Below are positions 13,796 to 14,560 of a stretch of 14,560 nt of DNA, in pieces. The first letter of the stretch is position 1; each line of letters opens with the position of its first letter. Origin of the DNA: JBBDYQ01 sp035553855 (lineage in GTDB: Bacteria > Actinomycetota > Thermoleophilia > Solirubrobacterales > Thermoleophilaceae). Location: the NCBI GenBank assembly GCA_035553855.1, contig DATMJO010000093.1:1-14560 (forward strand), in the 5' to 3' direction. Below the pieces are notes generated by a model. The model had not been told where the DNA came from. It saw nothing but the letters and a program-made list of their open reading frames with translations, and did no database searches. The translations under genes were made by a program, and so were the position numbers.

Positions 13796-13824
13796 AATGG
13801 GGGCCGCCCGGGGCGGCCCCCATT
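13796..13824. terminator. Perfect 13-bp hairpin between convergent genes
   Basis: AATGGGGGCCGCC and GGCGGCCCCCATT are perfectly complementary around a 3-base centre. It begins 5 bases beyond the glutamate dehydrogenase stop and faces the convergent Pro/Glu-rich gene. T-poor flanks and very GC-rich arms match the hairpin at 1634-1665. Confidence 0.78.
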
Positions 13825-13829
13825 TCATC

Positions 13830-14560
13830 TCAGTTCCCCGCGCCGTCCGAGATGTAGCCGCGCGTGCGCGCCGCGTCGAGCACCCGCTCGATGCCGAGCT
13901 CGTAGGCGGCGATCCTGAGCGGCACCTGGTCGGCCTCGGCGCGCTGGGCGACCTCGCCGTATGCGCGCCGCATGATGCGGCCGAGCCGCTCGTTCACCTC
14001 GGCCTCGTCCCAGCGGAAGTGCTGGAGGTTCTGGACCCACTCGAAGTAGGAGACGACCACCCCGCCGGCGTTGGCGAGCACGTCCGGCACGACGAAGACG
14101 CCCTTGCCGGAGAGGATCTCGTCGGCAGCCGGCGTGGTGGGGCTGTTCGCGCCCTCGATGATCATCCGGCAGTCGAGCAGATCCGCGTTCTCCTGGTGGA
14201 TCATCCCGCCGAGCGCGGCGGGCACGAAGACCTCGCACGGGGTTGAGAGCAGCTCGTCCGCGGAGATCGGATCGACCCCCTCGAACCCGGCAAGATCGCC
14301 GCCGCCCGCCGTGTGCGCGTAGAGCTTGTGCGGGTCGATCCCGGCGTCGGAGCGGATCGCGCCCGCCGCGTTCGAGACCGCCACGATCCGGCAGCCGAGG
14401 TCGTGGAAGATCCGCGCCGCCCACGAGCCGACGTTCCCGAAGCCCTGGATCGCCGCCGTGGCCCCCTCGAGCGGCAGCGCGAGCGTCCGGGCCGCCTCCT
14501 CGATGACGATGACCACGCCGCGTCCGGTGGCGGCGTCGCGCCCGAGCGAGCCGCCGAGCT
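13830..14560 (-). CDS. gdhA: Glutamate dehydrogenase, C-terminal part (5' end outside window)
   Basis: The frame runs off the window edge; about 243 residues are visible. It starts in LGGSLGRDAATGRGV, the family stretch that ends the catalytic domain. The Rossmann NAD(P)-binding domain follows: AAIQGFGNVGSWAARIFHD has the GxGNVG dinucleotide loop. The region PAALGGMIHQENA and IIEGANSPTTPAAD is standard, and the tail GGVVVSYFEWVQNLQHFRWD is the hallmark of hexameric glutamate dehydrogenases of the GudB/RocG type. The enzyme interconverts glutamate with 2-oxoglutarate and ammonia in the cytoplasm. Leu/Phe/Val dehydrogenases share the fold but usually lack the YFEWVQN tail, which favours glutamate. 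The catalytic lysines lie in the missing N-terminal half. It ends at a strong hairpin and converges with the Pro/Glu-rich gene, so it is not linked to the genes before it. Confidence 0.93.
   Translation of the reverse strand, partial: LGGSLGRDAATGRGVVIVIEEAARTLALPLEGATAAIQGFGNVGSWAARIFHDLGCRIVAVSNAAGAIRSDAGIDPHKLYAHTAGGGDLAGFEGVDPISADELLSTPCEVFVPAALGGMIHQENADLLDCRMIIEGANSPTTPAADEILSGKGVFVVPDVLANAGGVVVSYFEWVQNLQHFRWDEAEVNERLGRIMRRAYGEVAQRAEADQVPLRIAAYELGIERVLDAARTRGYISDGAGN

Noticed and set aside
10545..13823. A 1092-codon open frame on the minus strand across the diguanylate cyclase and Pro/Glu-rich genes
   Set aside because: It is antisense to two well-supported genes and the tRNA. It is Arg/Gly/Leu-rich without any domain, as expected for a mirror frame in very GC-rich coding DNA.

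Overview
The window is very GC-rich and gene-dense. The gene content points to a soil-type actinobacterium, most likely class Thermoleophilia (Solirubrobacterales or Gaiellales). The clues are a cyclase/NB-ARC/LuxR giant regulator, a SnoaL-like protein starting VSQENVE, a Pro/Glu-rich protein with conserved ends, a UbiG-like methyltransferase, and apparently leaderless genes with a -10 box 6-7 nt before the start codon. This is inferred from protein character only; no database was searched.

Layout. (1) 2-1624: 3' part of a probably exported LVIVD-repeat protein with an inserted PA domain. It ends at a strong hairpin shared with a convergent ECF sigma factor gene (1750-2352, minus). (2) 2639-7934: a tightly overlapping three-gene unit encoding a GNAT acetyltransferase, a secreted lysyl-oxidase-like protein that keeps its copper histidines and both cofactor-forming residues, and a 1121-residue regulator (class III cyclase, NB-ARC ATPase, helical repeats, LuxR HTH). 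The joins are ATGA and GTGA. (3) 7935-10822: a patchwork of short genes. It holds a possible SnoaL-type gene fossil, a small Cys/His-rich protein, a relic copy of the tRNA-Ala 3' end and its flank, a cupin protein, a SnoaL-like protein, a class I methyltransferase and a 67-residue conserved small protein. Most of these genes have a -10-like box immediately before the start and no Shine-Dalgarno. (4) 10823-10895 (minus): an intact tRNA-Ala(CGC). (5) 11031-13649: a membrane-bound sensor diguanylate cyclase, then an acidic low-complexity protein. (6) 13830-14560 (minus): the C-terminal part of a glutamate dehydrogenase, ending at a 13-bp perfect hairpin.

The acetyltransferase, lysyl oxidase and regulator are probably co-transcribed, and the regulator may control its own operon. 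The sigma factor is divergent from this unit, with 286 bp between them that hold a candidate promoter for the acetyltransferase and otherwise nothing I can identify. No gene-free stretch exceeds 300 bases. I see no transposase, integrase, CRISPR array or phage gene. The best leads are the lysyl oxidase operon, the tRNA-Ala relic with the short-gene patch it brackets, and the recurrent leaderless start signals.
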